Shown here piece after piece: positions 1 through 9,846 of a DNA stretch of 23,034 nt. The stretch spans positions 1 through 23,034 of the forward strand of contig JAFADM010000493.1 in assembly GCA_023424865.1 (NCBI GenBank), written 5' to 3'. Source of the DNA: Bacillota bacterium (GTDB lineage Bacteria; Bacillota_A; Clostridia; DSM-8532). Within the stretch, counting starts at the first letter, position 1; each line of letters starts with the position of its first letter. A program made the translations under genes and the position numbers. The notes beneath the pieces were generated by a model. It was not told the origin of the DNA, ran no database searches, and saw only the letters and a program-made list of their open reading frames with translations.

Positions 1-1
1 T

Positions 2-445
2 TTTCAGGATTATAGCATATGGAGGGAGCTTAATTATTCATTTATTAAATATTTAAGAGAGAATTATACCGGTACGATCCTCATTCCCATGACCATTGTT
101 AATTCGGATTATTTTAATGAAATTGCAGGCCGGCTCCGTAACGAGGGAATGGAAATAAGGCATTTTGCTCTTATGGCCTCCAAAAAAACCTTGTTGAAAA
201 GACTTAAAAGCAGAGGGGATGGGGCAGGTTCATGGGGTGCCAGGCAGATTGACCGGTGCCTTGAGGGGCTTTCGGCAGAAGCATTCAGCGAACATCTTTA
301 TACGGATGAGCTTTCAATTGAGGAAGTGGTTGAGACAATCGCTCATAAATGCAATATTCAATTGATCCCGAATAATGGGAGTGGATTTCAAAAAAGCTTA
401 AGACGCTTAGGCATAAAGCTGCAACAAATGGGGTTTTTTAAATAA
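2..445 (+). CDS. tmrB: TmrB-like ATP-binding protein, 3' part (5' end outside window)
   Basis: The open frame continues upstream of the first in-frame ATG (89) to the window edge, so this is the C-terminal 147 residues of a larger protein. The text resembles Bacillus subtilis TmrB, the tunicamycin-resistance ATP-binding protein: an IPMTI segment, then YFNEIAGRLRNEG, HFALMASKKTLLKRL, and the QIDRCLEGLS signature. TmrB is about 200 residues, so roughly 50 residues, including the P-loop, would lie off the left edge. In the family the protein binds ATP and is thought to bind or sequester tunicamycin at the membrane; many homologues are annotated only as AAA-family ATPases or nucleoside kinases. 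The C-terminus here is basic and amphipathic, as in TmrB. The frame ends cleanly at TAA with no damage visible. Family membership comes from recall of the TmrB sequence; tunicamycin resistance itself is not established for this copy. Confidence 0.8.
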   Translation, partial: FQDYSIWRELNYSFIKYLRENYTGTILIPMTIVNSDYFNEIAGRLRNEGMEIRHFALMASKKTLLKRLKSRGDGAGSWGARQIDRCLEGLSAEAFSEHLYTDELSIEEVVETIAHKCNIQLIPNNGSGFQKSLRRLGIKLQQMGFFK

Positions 446-715
446 ACCCTCTGGATAACAATGCATAAGTCTTTTAAAATCCTGACATTAAGGTATGGCC
501 TCCTCTAAAATCCCCGGGGCTTATCCATATTCTGAAACCTTTGAGCCAGCAGCTCAATTATTTTCAGTCTTACTTCGCTTGCAAGGACTTAGTAACCGGA
601 AGACAGCGGGTGGATGTATTTATTTTCATTACATAACGCTTCTAGCAATTAATAAAATTATAAATTACTGTGTCATGATGTAAAGGCTGCAAATTGCTGA
701 TTTGTTGATTTTTTA
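446..715. other. Intergenic stretch without a supported gene
   Basis: A 62-codon frame at 495-683 has no recognisable family and no good ribosome binding site. A small hairpin at 541-557 (TTGAGC, 5-nt loop, GCTCAA), followed by TTATTTT, is the only structured element seen and may be a weak terminator for the upstream gene, though it lies about 95 bases past the stop codon. Confidence 0.5.
541..564 (+). terminator. Weak candidate Rho-independent terminator
   Basis: A 6-bp stem TTGAGC/GCTCAA encloses the loop CAGCA and is followed by TTATTTT. The stem is short and the distance to the upstream stop codon is large, so this is tentative. Confidence 0.3.
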
Positions 716-744
716 TTGACATCAAGGTTGGATGGATATAAAAT
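716..744 (+). promoter_or_regulatory. Sigma-A-type promoter of the arabinofuranosidase gene
   Basis: A consensus -35 TTGACA (716-721) is separated by 17 bp from TAAAAT (739-744). Transcription would start near 751, giving a leader of about 105 nt. The element is close to consensus, so the gene probably depends on repression rather than activation for control. Confidence 0.75.
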
Positions 745-758
745 CTAATCAAACATAA

Positions 759-2369
<1,611 letters not shown>

Positions 2370-2371
2370 GC

Positions 2372-2399
2372 AGCTTAAGTAACCCAGCTTAAGAAACCC
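2372..2399 (+). repeat. Tandem 14-bp repeat after the abfA stop codon
   Basis: Two adjacent units beginning AGCTTAAG and ending AACCC (2372-2385 and 2386-2399) differ at one base. They start just after the abfA stop codon. A further small inverted repeat, ACCATT-GT-AATGGT, follows at 2411-2424. No function is apparent. Confidence 0.6.
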
Positions 2400-2461
2400 A
2401 CAAAGTTAAAACCATTGTAATGGTAACAGGAAGACCCAAAAAGACTTTACCCAAAACCCAG

Positions 2462-2511
2462 TAAAGGCATACTGCAGGGGGCGTGTTGTACAACACGCCT
2501 CTTTTGTCATT
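2462..2511 (+). repeat. Copy 1 of an exact 50-bp dispersed repeat
   Basis: This 50-bp segment is identical to 11786-11835. It starts TAAAGGCATACTGCAG, contains the 20-bp perfect palindrome GGCGTGTTGTACAACACGCC, and ends CTTTTGTCATT. The identity covers bases outside the hairpin, so the two copies share descent rather than only a common terminator design. Confidence 0.95.
2480..2506 (+). terminator. Rho-independent terminator of abfA (palindromic)
   Basis: The palindrome at 2480-2499 can fold into an 8-bp GC-rich stem with a 4-nt loop, followed by TCTTTTG. It lies about 110 bases after the abfA stop and ahead of the convergent transporter operon. The symmetric stem could also slow transcription from the other strand, but the T-rich tail is on the plus strand. 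Confidence 0.8.
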
Positions 2512-2646
2512 TTCTCTTTGCTTGTGTATTGGAAAGGAGGAGGCAGCTCAGGCTAAAAACTAAAATTAAAAAAAGCGTAAATAAAATCCAATATATCGTT
2601 GCACCAATGACAACCCGACGGTGCTTGATAAAAAACTATGGGAACT

Positions 2647-4248
2647 TTACTTCCGTTGCTTAAGGTAGGACTCGGTCTGGCTTCGCATTTGCTCCATGAC
2701 CTTGTCTATACCGGCAATTTTCATTTGTTTGTTTAGCTCTGCAAATGCAGCCTCCACATCCTTTACCTTGCCAAATGCGATGGGATTAAAGTACTGTAGC
2801 ATGACCTTGTTTAAATTAGTTAGTTCTGTTTTTATATTATCGCTAACCGGAATAAAGCCTCCATACACGCTGTTAACCAGCATGCCCCGTTTTATTTTTT
2901 TCTTCAGTTCCAGATAATGGGCATTCTCCATTTTAAGGGGCATAAGAATATCTTTGTTTGTAAACCAGAAACCGGATGCATCGGGAGGATAAGAATTTTC
3001 AATGGTTGTAATGCCATCAGGTAAAGCGACTTTACCATCTTCAACGACATAATTTTTCCCTTCGATTCCAAAGTAAGCCAAGGTGTCGTAGGCTTCATCC
3101 TCCATGATGCGGTCAAAGGCCATCATAACAAGGGATGCATTTTTGGACCTTGTGGGAATACCTATTCCGCTAACCTGAGAGGAATCGTTAGGCGCATGGC
3201 CGGATTTACTGGATACCACCGGAATTATCCCGATTTCCCAGCCTTTCTCCTCAGCATTTAGTATGCAGCTCTGTATATCTATGGAATTACCGAAGGCCAC
3301 AGCGGATTTACCCTGAGTGAAGAGCTCCTTGCTCCGTATATCGTTTGAAAACACATTGGAATTGATATAGCCCTTATCATACCATTGCTTTGTAATATAG
3401 GCGGCCTCCTTGCCCATACTGTAATAGGGTTCATCCAAAACCGTATAAAGCCTTCCTTCAGGATCTTCAAAATTGAATACAATCCCTGAGTTGACCTGGG
3501 AGGCAATAGTAAAGCTAATAAAATAATCTCCTCTGTCTGAGCATAGGGTTTCAAAGGGTCTGCTGACATCATAGGTATAATCCATATTAATGGGAATCAT
3601 GGCTTTTTCATTCATTTTGACTACTTCCAGATAGGGCTCAATTTCCGAAAAGGACTTAAATTCAGGCACATTGTACTTTTTCCTTAAATCCTCCCGGTAT
3701 AAAACCACATTCACTTTACGGTCGGGAGTAGAGGTGGGAATCATGAAAAGATCTCCATTTATTCTGACATCATCCATGGCTGTGGTATGGGTAAGCGCGG
3801 TGTAATGCAGAGGCATCCTTTCCCTGAGCATGTCGTCGGTTATTTCCATAAACGCGCCCTTGGCAGCCATTATAGGATAAAAGCACCAGCCGGCTGTAAA
3901 AATCCAGTCAATATCATCATCTGACGCCAGAACAAGTGGGTATTTGGACTGTAGGTCCGACCAGTTAATATAGTTGATGTCAAGTATGGCGTTTATATCC
4001 TTAGACAGCTTTTTATTGAGTTCCTCTTCCACATCGGGCAGACCTGGTGGAGGGGAGCCTATGAGATAGCCCTTTAAAGTAATCGGAAGTATAGTATCGG
4101 CAGTGCTTGATAATGCGGGAGCATCGATTGAGCCCGGAGAATTCAGAAAGGCGCATCCGGTAAGTAAAAGCGAGATAAGCAGTAAAATTTTAGTAAACAT
4201 AAAGCATGAGCGATAAAAATGCTTCACCCTTATCATCAACTCCGTCAT
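2647..4248 (-). CDS. Sugar ABC transporter substrate-binding lipoprotein (DUF3502 type), second paralogue
   Basis: Extracellular solute-binding lipoprotein of a CUT1-type carbohydrate importer. A basic N-terminus and hydrophobic segment end in the lipobox LLTGC, with the lipidated cysteine at residue 32. The body carries family text shared with the neighbouring paralogue: GYLIGSPPPGLPDVEEELN, the LASDDDIDWIFTAGWCFY pocket region, FMIPTSTPD and LYREDLRKKYNVPE. The last 150 or so residues match the DUF3502 C-terminal domain. The start is uncertain: the ATG at 4248 has little ribosome binding sequence, while an in-frame ATG at 4236 has GGAG only three bases upstream; both keep the signal peptide. 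It is the last gene of the minus-strand importer operon, about 200 bp after the first binding protein and separated from it by a large hairpin. The substrate is not readable from sequence; arabino-oligosaccharide is a guess from the GH51 gene next door. Confidence 0.93.
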   Translation of the reverse strand: MTELMIRVKHFYRSCFMFTKILLLISLLLTGCAFLNSPGSIDAPALSSTADTILPITLKGYLIGSPPPGLPDVEEELNKKLSKDINAILDINYINWSDLQSKYPLVLASDDDIDWIFTAGWCFYPIMAAKGAFMEITDDMLRERMPLHYTALTHTTAMDDVRINGDLFMIPTSTPDRKVNVVLYREDLRKKYNVPEFKSFSEIEPYLEVVKMNEKAMIPINMDYTYDVSRPFETLCSDRGDYFISFTIASQVNSGIVFNFEDPEGRLYTVLDEPYYSMGKEAAYITKQWYDKGYINSNVFSNDIRSKELFTQGKSAVAFGNSIDIQSCILNAEEKGWEIGIIPVVSSKSGHAPNDSSQVSGIGIPTRSKNASLVMMAFDRIMEDEAYDTLAYFGIEGKNYVVEDGKVALPDGITTIENSYPPDASGFWFTNKDILMPLKMENAHYLELKKKIKRGMLVNSVYGGFIPVSDNIKTELTNLNKVMLQYFNPIAFGKVKDVEAAFAELNKQMKIAGIDKVMEQMRSQTESYLKQRK

Positions 4249-4362
4249 AAATTATGAAATGCGTGCGATACTGTCATCGGTACTAACAGCCTGTCATAAG
4301 TTGAATTCTAAGAGTTTGGACTTGTGTTGTCAACAGGCTTGCATTTGTTTTTTGTGTAACAG

Positions 4363-4405
4363 TTATTTGAAGGCTCCGGGATTTGTCCCAGGAGCCTTCA
4401 AATAA
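4363..4405. terminator. Long stem-loop between the two binding-protein genes
   Basis: A perfect 15-bp stem (4363-4377 with 4391-4405) encloses a 13-nt loop in which GGG and CCC can extend the stem with one bulged A. It begins 40 bases after the stop of the upstream minus-strand binding-protein gene. No clear run of T follows on either strand, so it is more likely a partial terminator, processing or mRNA-stabilising structure than a full stop. Hairpins after binding-protein genes are known to raise their expression relative to neighbouring genes in sugar transporter operons such as malEFG. Confidence 0.65.
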
Positions 4406-4444
4406 TTGAATTATTCACTAGAAAACATATATTAAGTATAAAAA

Positions 4445-6061
4445 CTAATTCTGAGCATCTAAAAAGGCTTTGGTTTGTGTAGTCATTTCATCTAATATTT
4501 TTTGTTGTCCTGCAGCCTTTAATTTCTCTGTCAAGGTATTGAAAGCTGCATCGATATCCTGGACGGCTCCAATGGCAATAGGCTGGAAGTACTGAGAAAA
4601 GACCTGTTGCACATTTGCAACTTCCGTTTTGACATTATCCGTAACAGGAGCAAAAGCCGAATAAGTATCCGGGACAAGTATTTGATCCATTTTGTCCTGA
4701 AGCTCTATATATTGGGGAGTCCAGGATTCCATAGGCTCAAAATAGTCTTTGTTTACAAACCAGAAACCGGCAGCATCAGGCGGATAGGTGTTCTTATCAG
4801 AGGTAAGTCCCTCGGGCAGGGAGATCTTCCCGTCTTTAACAACATAGTTGGTGCCTTCTATGCCAAAGTATACAAGATGGATATATTCTTTATCCTCCAT
4901 GATTTTGTCAAATGCCATCATAACCCGATCTGCGTTTTTGGTGTTGGCAGCGATTGCAAATCCGTTATTCAGGTAGCTGTTGGCTCCGGAGTGCCCCGTC
5001 TTGCCGCTTACTACAGGGACAATAGCAACCTCATAGCCTTGAGCGGTAGAATTGGAAATGTTGGCTTGAAGGTCAATGGTGTTTCCAAAACCAACCGCAG
5101 ACTTACCCTGCTCAAAGGATTCCTTGCTGCGAACCTGGTTATTAAACACGTTTCTATTGATATAGCCGGCGTCATACCATTTTTTTACTGTCTTTGCATT
5201 GCTCTTGAGAAGCGAGGAATAGGATTCGTCGCTGATGGGAATAAGCTTGCCCTCCGGATCCTCAAAATCATAATACACGCCAAAGCCGCCCTGAGCCCCC
5301 CCGATATCAACCCAAAGGCCATTGTCCGCCATAAGATTGCCCAGCGCTGTCCCCAGGTCGTATTGAGAATCCAGATTCATAGGAATCATATCGGGTTCGT
5401 TTTTCTTAATCGCTTCAAGGTAAGGCTCAATATCAGAAAACTTGTTGATTTCAGGTATGTTGTATTTTTTTCTCAGGTCCTCTCTGTAAATAAATGCACT
5501 GGTTTTCTTGTCGGGTGTCGAAGTAGGAATCATGTACATCCTGCCATTGATCTTTACTTCTTTAAATGCGGTGGAATCCTTTAATTTGGCATAATGCTGA
5601 GGCATATACTGCTGGTACATATCCTCGGTTATTTCAAAGAAAGCACCTTTGGAAGCTTGTGTCGAATAATAGCACCATCCTGCAGTATAAATCCAATCAA
5701 CATCCTCGCCTGATGCGAGAATCAGGGGATACTTGGAGCCCAGATCCGCCCAACCAATATAGGCGATCTCCATCGTAGCATTAATATCTGCCTTGAGCTT
5801 TTCATTGACCTTGGTCATCACATCGTTAAAACCCGTTGGGGCAGATCCCAGAAGATAACCCTTCAGATTAACCTCCTTGGAAATATCCGGGTCCGCAGGA
5901 GTTGACGAGACTGTGACCGCAGCACTGGGAGTTGCCGACTTAGAAGTCTCGCCGGGCTTGGTGGAGTTTGAGGATGGTGCTCCTCCGCAACCTGCAAGCA
6001 CCAGGGATAAAAACATGCACATTGCAGTTGCAGCGTTTACGACCTTAAACCGTTTCTTCAT
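4445..6061 (-). CDS. Sugar ABC transporter substrate-binding lipoprotein (DUF3502 type), first paralogue
   Basis: Main extracellular receptor candidate for the importer. The 538-residue product starts with a basic n-region and a hydrophobic stretch ending in LAGC, so cysteine 25 would be lipidated. A Ser/Thr/Pro-rich linker of about 35 residues follows before the folded domain. The core motifs are LILASGEDVDWIYTAGWCYY, MYMIPTSTPDKK, IYREDLRKKYNIPE, GKSAVGFGNTIDLQ and FGIEGTNYVV, and the C-terminal part fits DUF3502. The start is well supported by GAGGAGG seven bases upstream of the ATG. It follows the second permease gene by about 50 bp and is strongly similar along its length to the next gene downstream, indicating a tandem duplication. 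Family assignment is firm; substrate is unknown. Confidence 0.95.
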   Translation of the reverse strand: MKKRFKVVNAATAMCMFLSLVLAGCGGAPSSNSTKPGETSKSATPSAAVTVSSTPADPDISKEVNLKGYLLGSAPTGFNDVMTKVNEKLKADINATMEIAYIGWADLGSKYPLILASGEDVDWIYTAGWCYYSTQASKGAFFEITEDMYQQYMPQHYAKLKDSTAFKEVKINGRMYMIPTSTPDKKTSAFIYREDLRKKYNIPEINKFSDIEPYLEAIKKNEPDMIPMNLDSQYDLGTALGNLMADNGLWVDIGGAQGGFGVYYDFEDPEGKLIPISDESYSSLLKSNAKTVKKWYDAGYINRNVFNNQVRSKESFEQGKSAVGFGNTIDLQANISNSTAQGYEVAIVPVVSGKTGHSGANSYLNNGFAIAANTKNADRVMMAFDKIMEDKEYIHLVYFGIEGTNYVVKDGKISLPEGLTSDKNTYPPDAAGFWFVNKDYFEPMESWTPQYIELQDKMDQILVPDTYSAFAPVTDNVKTEVANVQQVFSQYFQPIAIGAVQDIDAAFNTLTEKLKAAGQQKILDEMTTQTKAFLDAQN

Positions 6062-6109
6062 TAAAGATCCTCCTCGTTAATAAAAATTATTTAAAAACCG
6101 TTTCCGGTA

Positions 6110-6988
6110 TTAACCTTTTACTGCGCCAATGGTAATGCCTTTGACAAAATGCTTCTGAACAAAAGGATATGCCAAAAGGATAGGGCCTGTGGAAACAACT
6201 GTCATTGCAACCTTCATTGTTTCCTGAGGTATTTGTATACCTATGGCATTGGCGGATACCATTTGGGACATTTTAGCACTGGACAGGATAAGGTAGAGGG
6301 TATATTGCAGAGGGAAGAGCTCCTGCTTGTCAATAAACATCATAGCCGTCCACCAGTCATTCCAGTAGCCCAGAGCGGTGAACAGACCGATAGAGGCCAT
6401 AGCAGGCTTTGCAAGGGGCAAAATAATCTTAATGAATATTCTGAAGTCCCCGGCACCGTCTATTTTAGCTGATTCCACCAGCGAATCAGGGATCGATCCA
6501 CTGATGAAATTTCGCAATATAAGAATGTTGATGGCGCTGAACATGGGAACTAAAAGAAGAACCCATACTGTATTCTTCATATGAAAGTACTTGGTAAGAA
6601 TAATGTAGTAAGGCGCCAGTCCCCCGCTGAACAGAGTGGTAAAATAGATGATAAAGGTAAGCGTGTCCCTGTACTTTAAATCCTTGCGGTACATGACATA
6701 GGCCGACATGGTGGCTACAAACAGGGAAATGGAGGTGCCTATAATTGTTATGAAAATAGTAACCATATAAGAGCTAATAATTTGCCTGGAATTGGTAAAA
6801 AGAGTAAGGTAAGCGTTCAATGAAAACTCTTCAGGAAAAAGGGTATAGCCATGATTGAGTATGTAACGCTCCGATGTAAAGGAGCTCATCAGGAGTACTA
6901 AAAACGGAAACATGCAAAACAGTGACAGTATCCCTATAAATACATAGGAAATAATATTAAATGATATTAAGTCTGTTGTTTTCTTCAT
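6110..6988 (-). CDS. Sugar ABC transporter permease, LplC/YtcP-like
   Basis: Integral membrane subunit of a CUT1-type importer with about six membrane segments. The EAA-type cytoplasmic loop, which contacts the ATPase, is visible as VESAKIDGAGDFRIFIKII followed by LPLAKPAMASIGLF around residues 185-220. The C-terminus FVQKHFVKGITIGAVKG is the standard ending of this permease subfamily. Length (292 residues) is normal. It follows the first permease gene with a gap of about 50 bp and precedes the first binding-protein gene. No ATPase gene is present in the operon; importers of this type often use a shared MsmK-like ATPase encoded elsewhere. Confidence 0.95.
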   Translation of the reverse strand: MKKTTDLISFNIISYVFIGILSLFCMFPFLVLLMSSFTSERYILNHGYTLFPEEFSLNAYLTLFTNSRQIISSYMVTIFITIIGTSISLFVATMSAYVMYRKDLKYRDTLTFIIYFTTLFSGGLAPYYIILTKYFHMKNTVWVLLLVPMFSAINILILRNFISGSIPDSLVESAKIDGAGDFRIFIKIILPLAKPAMASIGLFTALGYWNDWWTAMMFIDKQELFPLQYTLYLILSSAKMSQMVSANAIGIQIPQETMKVAMTVVSTGPILLAYPFVQKHFVKGITIGAVKG

Positions 6989-7039
6989 AATTATGACCTG
7001 CCTTTATCAAATATTCAAATAAGTCTCCGGCAATGATTG

Positions 7040-7969
7040 TCAAAAGAGGGCGCTGTCCCGATCAAGCTTACGCACAAGCTGATTCGCGCAGATTATTATA
7101 ATAAAGCTGAGAACAGACTGATACAAGCCTGCTGCTGTGGACATACCAAAGTCTTGAGTACCCATAAGGGAGCGGAACACAAGTGTGTCTATAATGTCCG
7201 TTGCATCCATTAGATTGCCATTCTTACCAATTAGCTGGTAGAACATGTCAAATTCACCTCGCATAATTCTGCCTAAGCCCAACAGAATAAGAACAATCAC
7301 AGTAGGCTTTAAAAGAGGCAGCGTGACATGGAGTATCTTTTGATACATGTTGGCGCCGTCAATGGTTGCTGCTTCATAGCACTCCTGATCAATTCCTGAA
7401 ATTGCCGCAAGGTACAGAACACTTCCAAAGCCAACCCATTTCCAGACATAAAGTACAGGTAAAATAAAATACCAGTTTACAGGGTTGAGATAGATGTCAA
7501 CGGGAGGGTATCCAAGGGCCTTTATGGCAACGTTTACCGTACCGTAGTCATAGTTGAAAAAGTTGTACATGAAAGCTGAAACAACAACCCAGGAGATAAA
7601 ATAGGGGAGAAACATAAAAGACTGGGTTAGTTTTTTAAACCATTTTTTTGTTATTTCCGAGATCATAATGGCAGCCGTTACGGAAAATAATGTGTAGAAG
7701 GTTAGAAATACCATATTGTATAGAATCGTATTCAGAGTTACGCTTGTAGCCTTTCCCGATTCAAAAAAGTAGCGGAAGTTTTCAAATCCGTTCCATGGAC
7801 TAAACCAAAGTCCGTCTCTGTAATTGAATTCCTTAAATGCCGAAACGATTCCTGCCATGGGAAGATAGGCAAATATCACGTAATAAAGGAGAATGGGCAG
7901 AAACATAATATACAATGCCCTGTTTTTATTAAGCTCTTTCAAAAAGACTGTCAGTTTTTTCAAAACCAT
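7040..7969 (-). CDS. Sugar ABC transporter permease, LplB-like
   Basis: First gene of the minus-strand importer operon. The 309-residue product has a short basic N-terminus and about six membrane segments, beginning ALYIMFLPILLYYVIFAYLP. The EAA loop reads YEAATIDGANMYQKILHVT then LPLLKPTVIVLILLG, near residues 200-235. This is the partner subunit of the LplC-like permease, forming the transmembrane heterodimer that binds the lipoprotein receptor. GGGGG lies about seven bases upstream of the ATG. The gene is divergent from the response regulator gene with 278 bp between them, an arrangement typical of YesN/YesM-controlled transporters. Confidence 0.95.
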   Translation of the reverse strand: MVLKKLTVFLKELNKNRALYIMFLPILLYYVIFAYLPMAGIVSAFKEFNYRDGLWFSPWNGFENFRYFFESGKATSVTLNTILYNMVFLTFYTLFSVTAAIMISEITKKWFKKLTQSFMFLPYFISWVVVSAFMYNFFNYDYGTVNVAIKALGYPPVDIYLNPVNWYFILPVLYVWKWVGFGSVLYLAAISGIDQECYEAATIDGANMYQKILHVTLPLLKPTVIVLILLGLGRIMRGEFDMFYQLIGKNGNLMDATDIIDTLVFRSLMGTQDFGMSTAAGLYQSVLSFIIIICANQLVRKLDRDSALF

Positions 7970-8036
7970 TCGTCTACCCCCAAGATTTGCCTATAATGAA
8001 GCCGCCTGATTGCTTGACTGCTTTTGACACAAATCT

Positions 8037-8065
8037 ATTTTAGGACATCCGTAAATTTCTTTGTA
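8037..8065 (-). promoter_or_regulatory. Candidate promoter of the importer operon
   Basis: Read on the minus strand, TAAAAT (8042-8037) lies 17 bp from a poor -35, TACAAA (8065-8060). The start would fall near 8030, giving a leader of about 60 nt. A weak -35 box with direct repeats immediately upstream is the layout expected for an activator-dependent promoter. Confidence 0.45.
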
Positions 8066-8109
8066 CGAGGCAGAATTATTACTTTCTTTGCAGAATTATT
8101 GTGTTTGCA
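8056..8109. promoter_or_regulatory. Direct repeats, candidate binding site of the AraC-type regulator
   Basis: GCAGAATTATT occurs at 8070-8080 and again at 8090-8100, exactly 20 bp apart or about two helical turns. TTTCTTTG also recurs at 8056-8063 and 8083-8090. AraC-family proteins commonly bind such direct repeats next to the -35 box; the proximal repeat lies five bases from the candidate -35 of the importer promoter. Confidence 0.5.
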
Positions 8110-8153
8110 AAAAGGAAGGAGACAGTGAGCAATCCCTTACTGTTGCAGCATTA

Positions 8154-8182
8154 TTTACACCATGAGGGAGGGGTGATAGAAT
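8154..8182 (+). promoter_or_regulatory. Candidate promoter of the two-component genes
   Basis: TTTACA (8154-8159) and TAGAAT (8177-8182) are separated by 17 bp, upstream of the response regulator start at 8248. Both boxes are near consensus, consistent with low constitutive expression of the regulators. Confidence 0.5.
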
Positions 8183-8247
8183 ATAAACATATTTCACGGC
8201 TATCGTTTCTGACTTCTGTCTTTTACCTTTAATGAAGGAGTAGATTA

Positions 8248-9846
8248 ATGCTTAAACTTTTAATCGTTGATGATGAAAAGACAACAAGGGATGGACTCAA
8301 AGAATATATCCCCTGGTCCGAGTTGGATATCGATGTTGTGGAAACAGCTAAAAATGGGATAGTTGCACTGAAGCTTGCCGATGAAATAAAGCCTGATATT
8401 CTTTTAACGGATGTCCGAATGCCTAAAATGGATGGTATCGAGCTGGCCTCAAATATTAAAAATCGATTTCCGGATTGTAAGATCATTTTTTTAAGCGGTT
8501 ACTCGGATAAGGAGTACCTTAAATCCGCAATTAATTTGAAGGCTGTCAGCTATGTGGAAAAGCCCTTAAAAATAGCTCAGGTGAAAACGGCTATTAACGA
8601 GGCGGTGAGCCTTTGCAATATGGAAAACCGGAAAAAGGTGGAGGACGAGAAGCGAAATAGGCAGTTGATTAAAAGTGAGCCCTATATACGACAGGAAATG
8701 GCTCTGGAGCTTATTAAAGGCAACTTCAATCTTAATACCTACCTGGAGAAATATCCGGATTATCACTCTATTACCGATGAAGCTTGTGGTTTTACATCAG
8801 CCTGTGTGCTTTTAAACTGGAGAAGCGATATAGCCTGCAATGCGAAAAACGCGGTAAAAAGAAAAATACTTCAGTCCTTAAGCGGATTGGTAAGCGAAGC
8901 AGGCCTTTTAATCGGCTTTAATGAAGATGGCAAGCTTATTCTTATTATTTGTGGCGTGGATGCTGCGAGTTGCCCCAATCCCGAAAATAAAGTCATAGCA
9001 TCCCTTGCAGGTATCCTAGGGGACATCTCTGAGGGGTTGTATACGTTTTCCATCGGACTCGGCCATCCAGTAGTCCGTGCAACGGAGCTTCACTATTCCT
9101 ACGCCGCTGCCTTATCTGCCGTTAAGAATCAATTTTATGAGGGAATTGGAAAGATCTTTTACCTTAACGCTTTGAGAGGTGAAAGCTTCGCTATAGATAA
9201 AACCGTGTATCACGATTTTAAATGCTATCTGGCAAAAGAGAACCCTGAGGCCGCCATTGATTTGGTAAAAGTAGTTGTTAATGAGGCCTGCCTTGTAAAA
9301 GATAATAATATCGATCATGTGAAGGACAGCTTCTTCCAATTTCTGATGATAATTAATGAATTTGCGGATAAAAGGCTTTTAGTAGGCAGTAGGGACTTAG
9401 GTGAAAAGAAATTTATCTGGCAGGAAATTGACGCCATAAAAACTTTGCACGAGCTTGCCGAGTTTGTTGTTTCAAATCTTGAGGCAGTATTTAGCTCTCT
9501 GGACGGTAAGAATACCTATAAGGCTAAGATTTATGAAATTGAGAAGTATGTGAGGTGTCATTATTATAAGCATGGGCTAACCATAAAGGATATTGCGGAA
9601 TGTGTTTATTTGAGCGAAACCTATTTGTGTGCCTTTTTTAAAAAAATTACAGGCAAAACATTAAATGAATTTATCACTGAGGTGAGAATGGATAGGGCTA
9701 AGGAGTTGATGATGGATATTCACCTCAAGTTCTATGAAATATCCGACAGCGTCGGCTTTACTAACGTTAATTATTTTTCTACGCTTTTTAAAAAACACAC
9801 GGGTTGTACGCCGTCAGAGTTCAGGGAGAAAATTCATGCATGTTGA
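8248..9846 (+). CDS. YesN-type response regulator, receiver plus AraC helix-turn-helix
   Basis: Transcription activator of a two-component system. Residues 1-120 are a receiver domain: acidic pair D8-D9, phospho-acceptor D55 in LLTDVRMPKMDG, S83, and K105 in YVEKPL. The central 300 or so residues resemble the variable linker of YesN proteins. The C-terminal 100 residues are a double AraC helix-turn-helix, with LTIKDIAECVYLSETYLCAFFKK as the first and SDSVGFTNVNYFSTLFKKHTGCTPSEFR as the second unit. Length (532 residues) is normal. AAGGAG at 8235-8240 supports the start. It overlaps the kinase gene by seven bases, so the two are probably translationally coupled. The likely target is the divergent importer operon, through the direct repeats near 8070-8100. 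Confidence 0.95.
   Translation: MLKLLIVDDEKTTRDGLKEYIPWSELDIDVVETAKNGIVALKLADEIKPDILLTDVRMPKMDGIELASNIKNRFPDCKIIFLSGYSDKEYLKSAINLKAVSYVEKPLKIAQVKTAINEAVSLCNMENRKKVEDEKRNRQLIKSEPYIRQEMALELIKGNFNLNTYLEKYPDYHSITDEACGFTSACVLLNWRSDIACNAKNAVKRKILQSLSGLVSEAGLLIGFNEDGKLILIICGVDAASCPNPENKVIASLAGILGDISEGLYTFSIGLGHPVVRATELHYSYAAALSAVKNQFYEGIGKIFYLNALRGESFAIDKTVYHDFKCYLAKENPEAAIDLVKVVVNEACLVKDNNIDHVKDSFFQFLMIINEFADKRLLVGSRDLGEKKFIWQEIDAIKTLHELAEFVVSNLEAVFSSLDGKNTYKAKIYEIEKYVRCHYYKHGLTIKDIAECVYLSETYLCAFFKKITGKTLNEFITEVRMDRAKELMMDIHLKFYEISDSVGFTNVNYFSTLFKKHTGCTPSEFREKIHAC

Noticed and set aside
495..683. A 62-codon frame after the TmrB-like gene
   Set aside because: No ribosome binding site, no recognisable family, and a hairpin inside it. 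Best explained by chance.
4607..5584. A 325-codon frame on the plus strand
   Set aside because: It lies wholly antisense to the first binding-protein gene, whose lipobox, family motifs and ribosome binding site are clear. The antisense product resembles no family I recognise.
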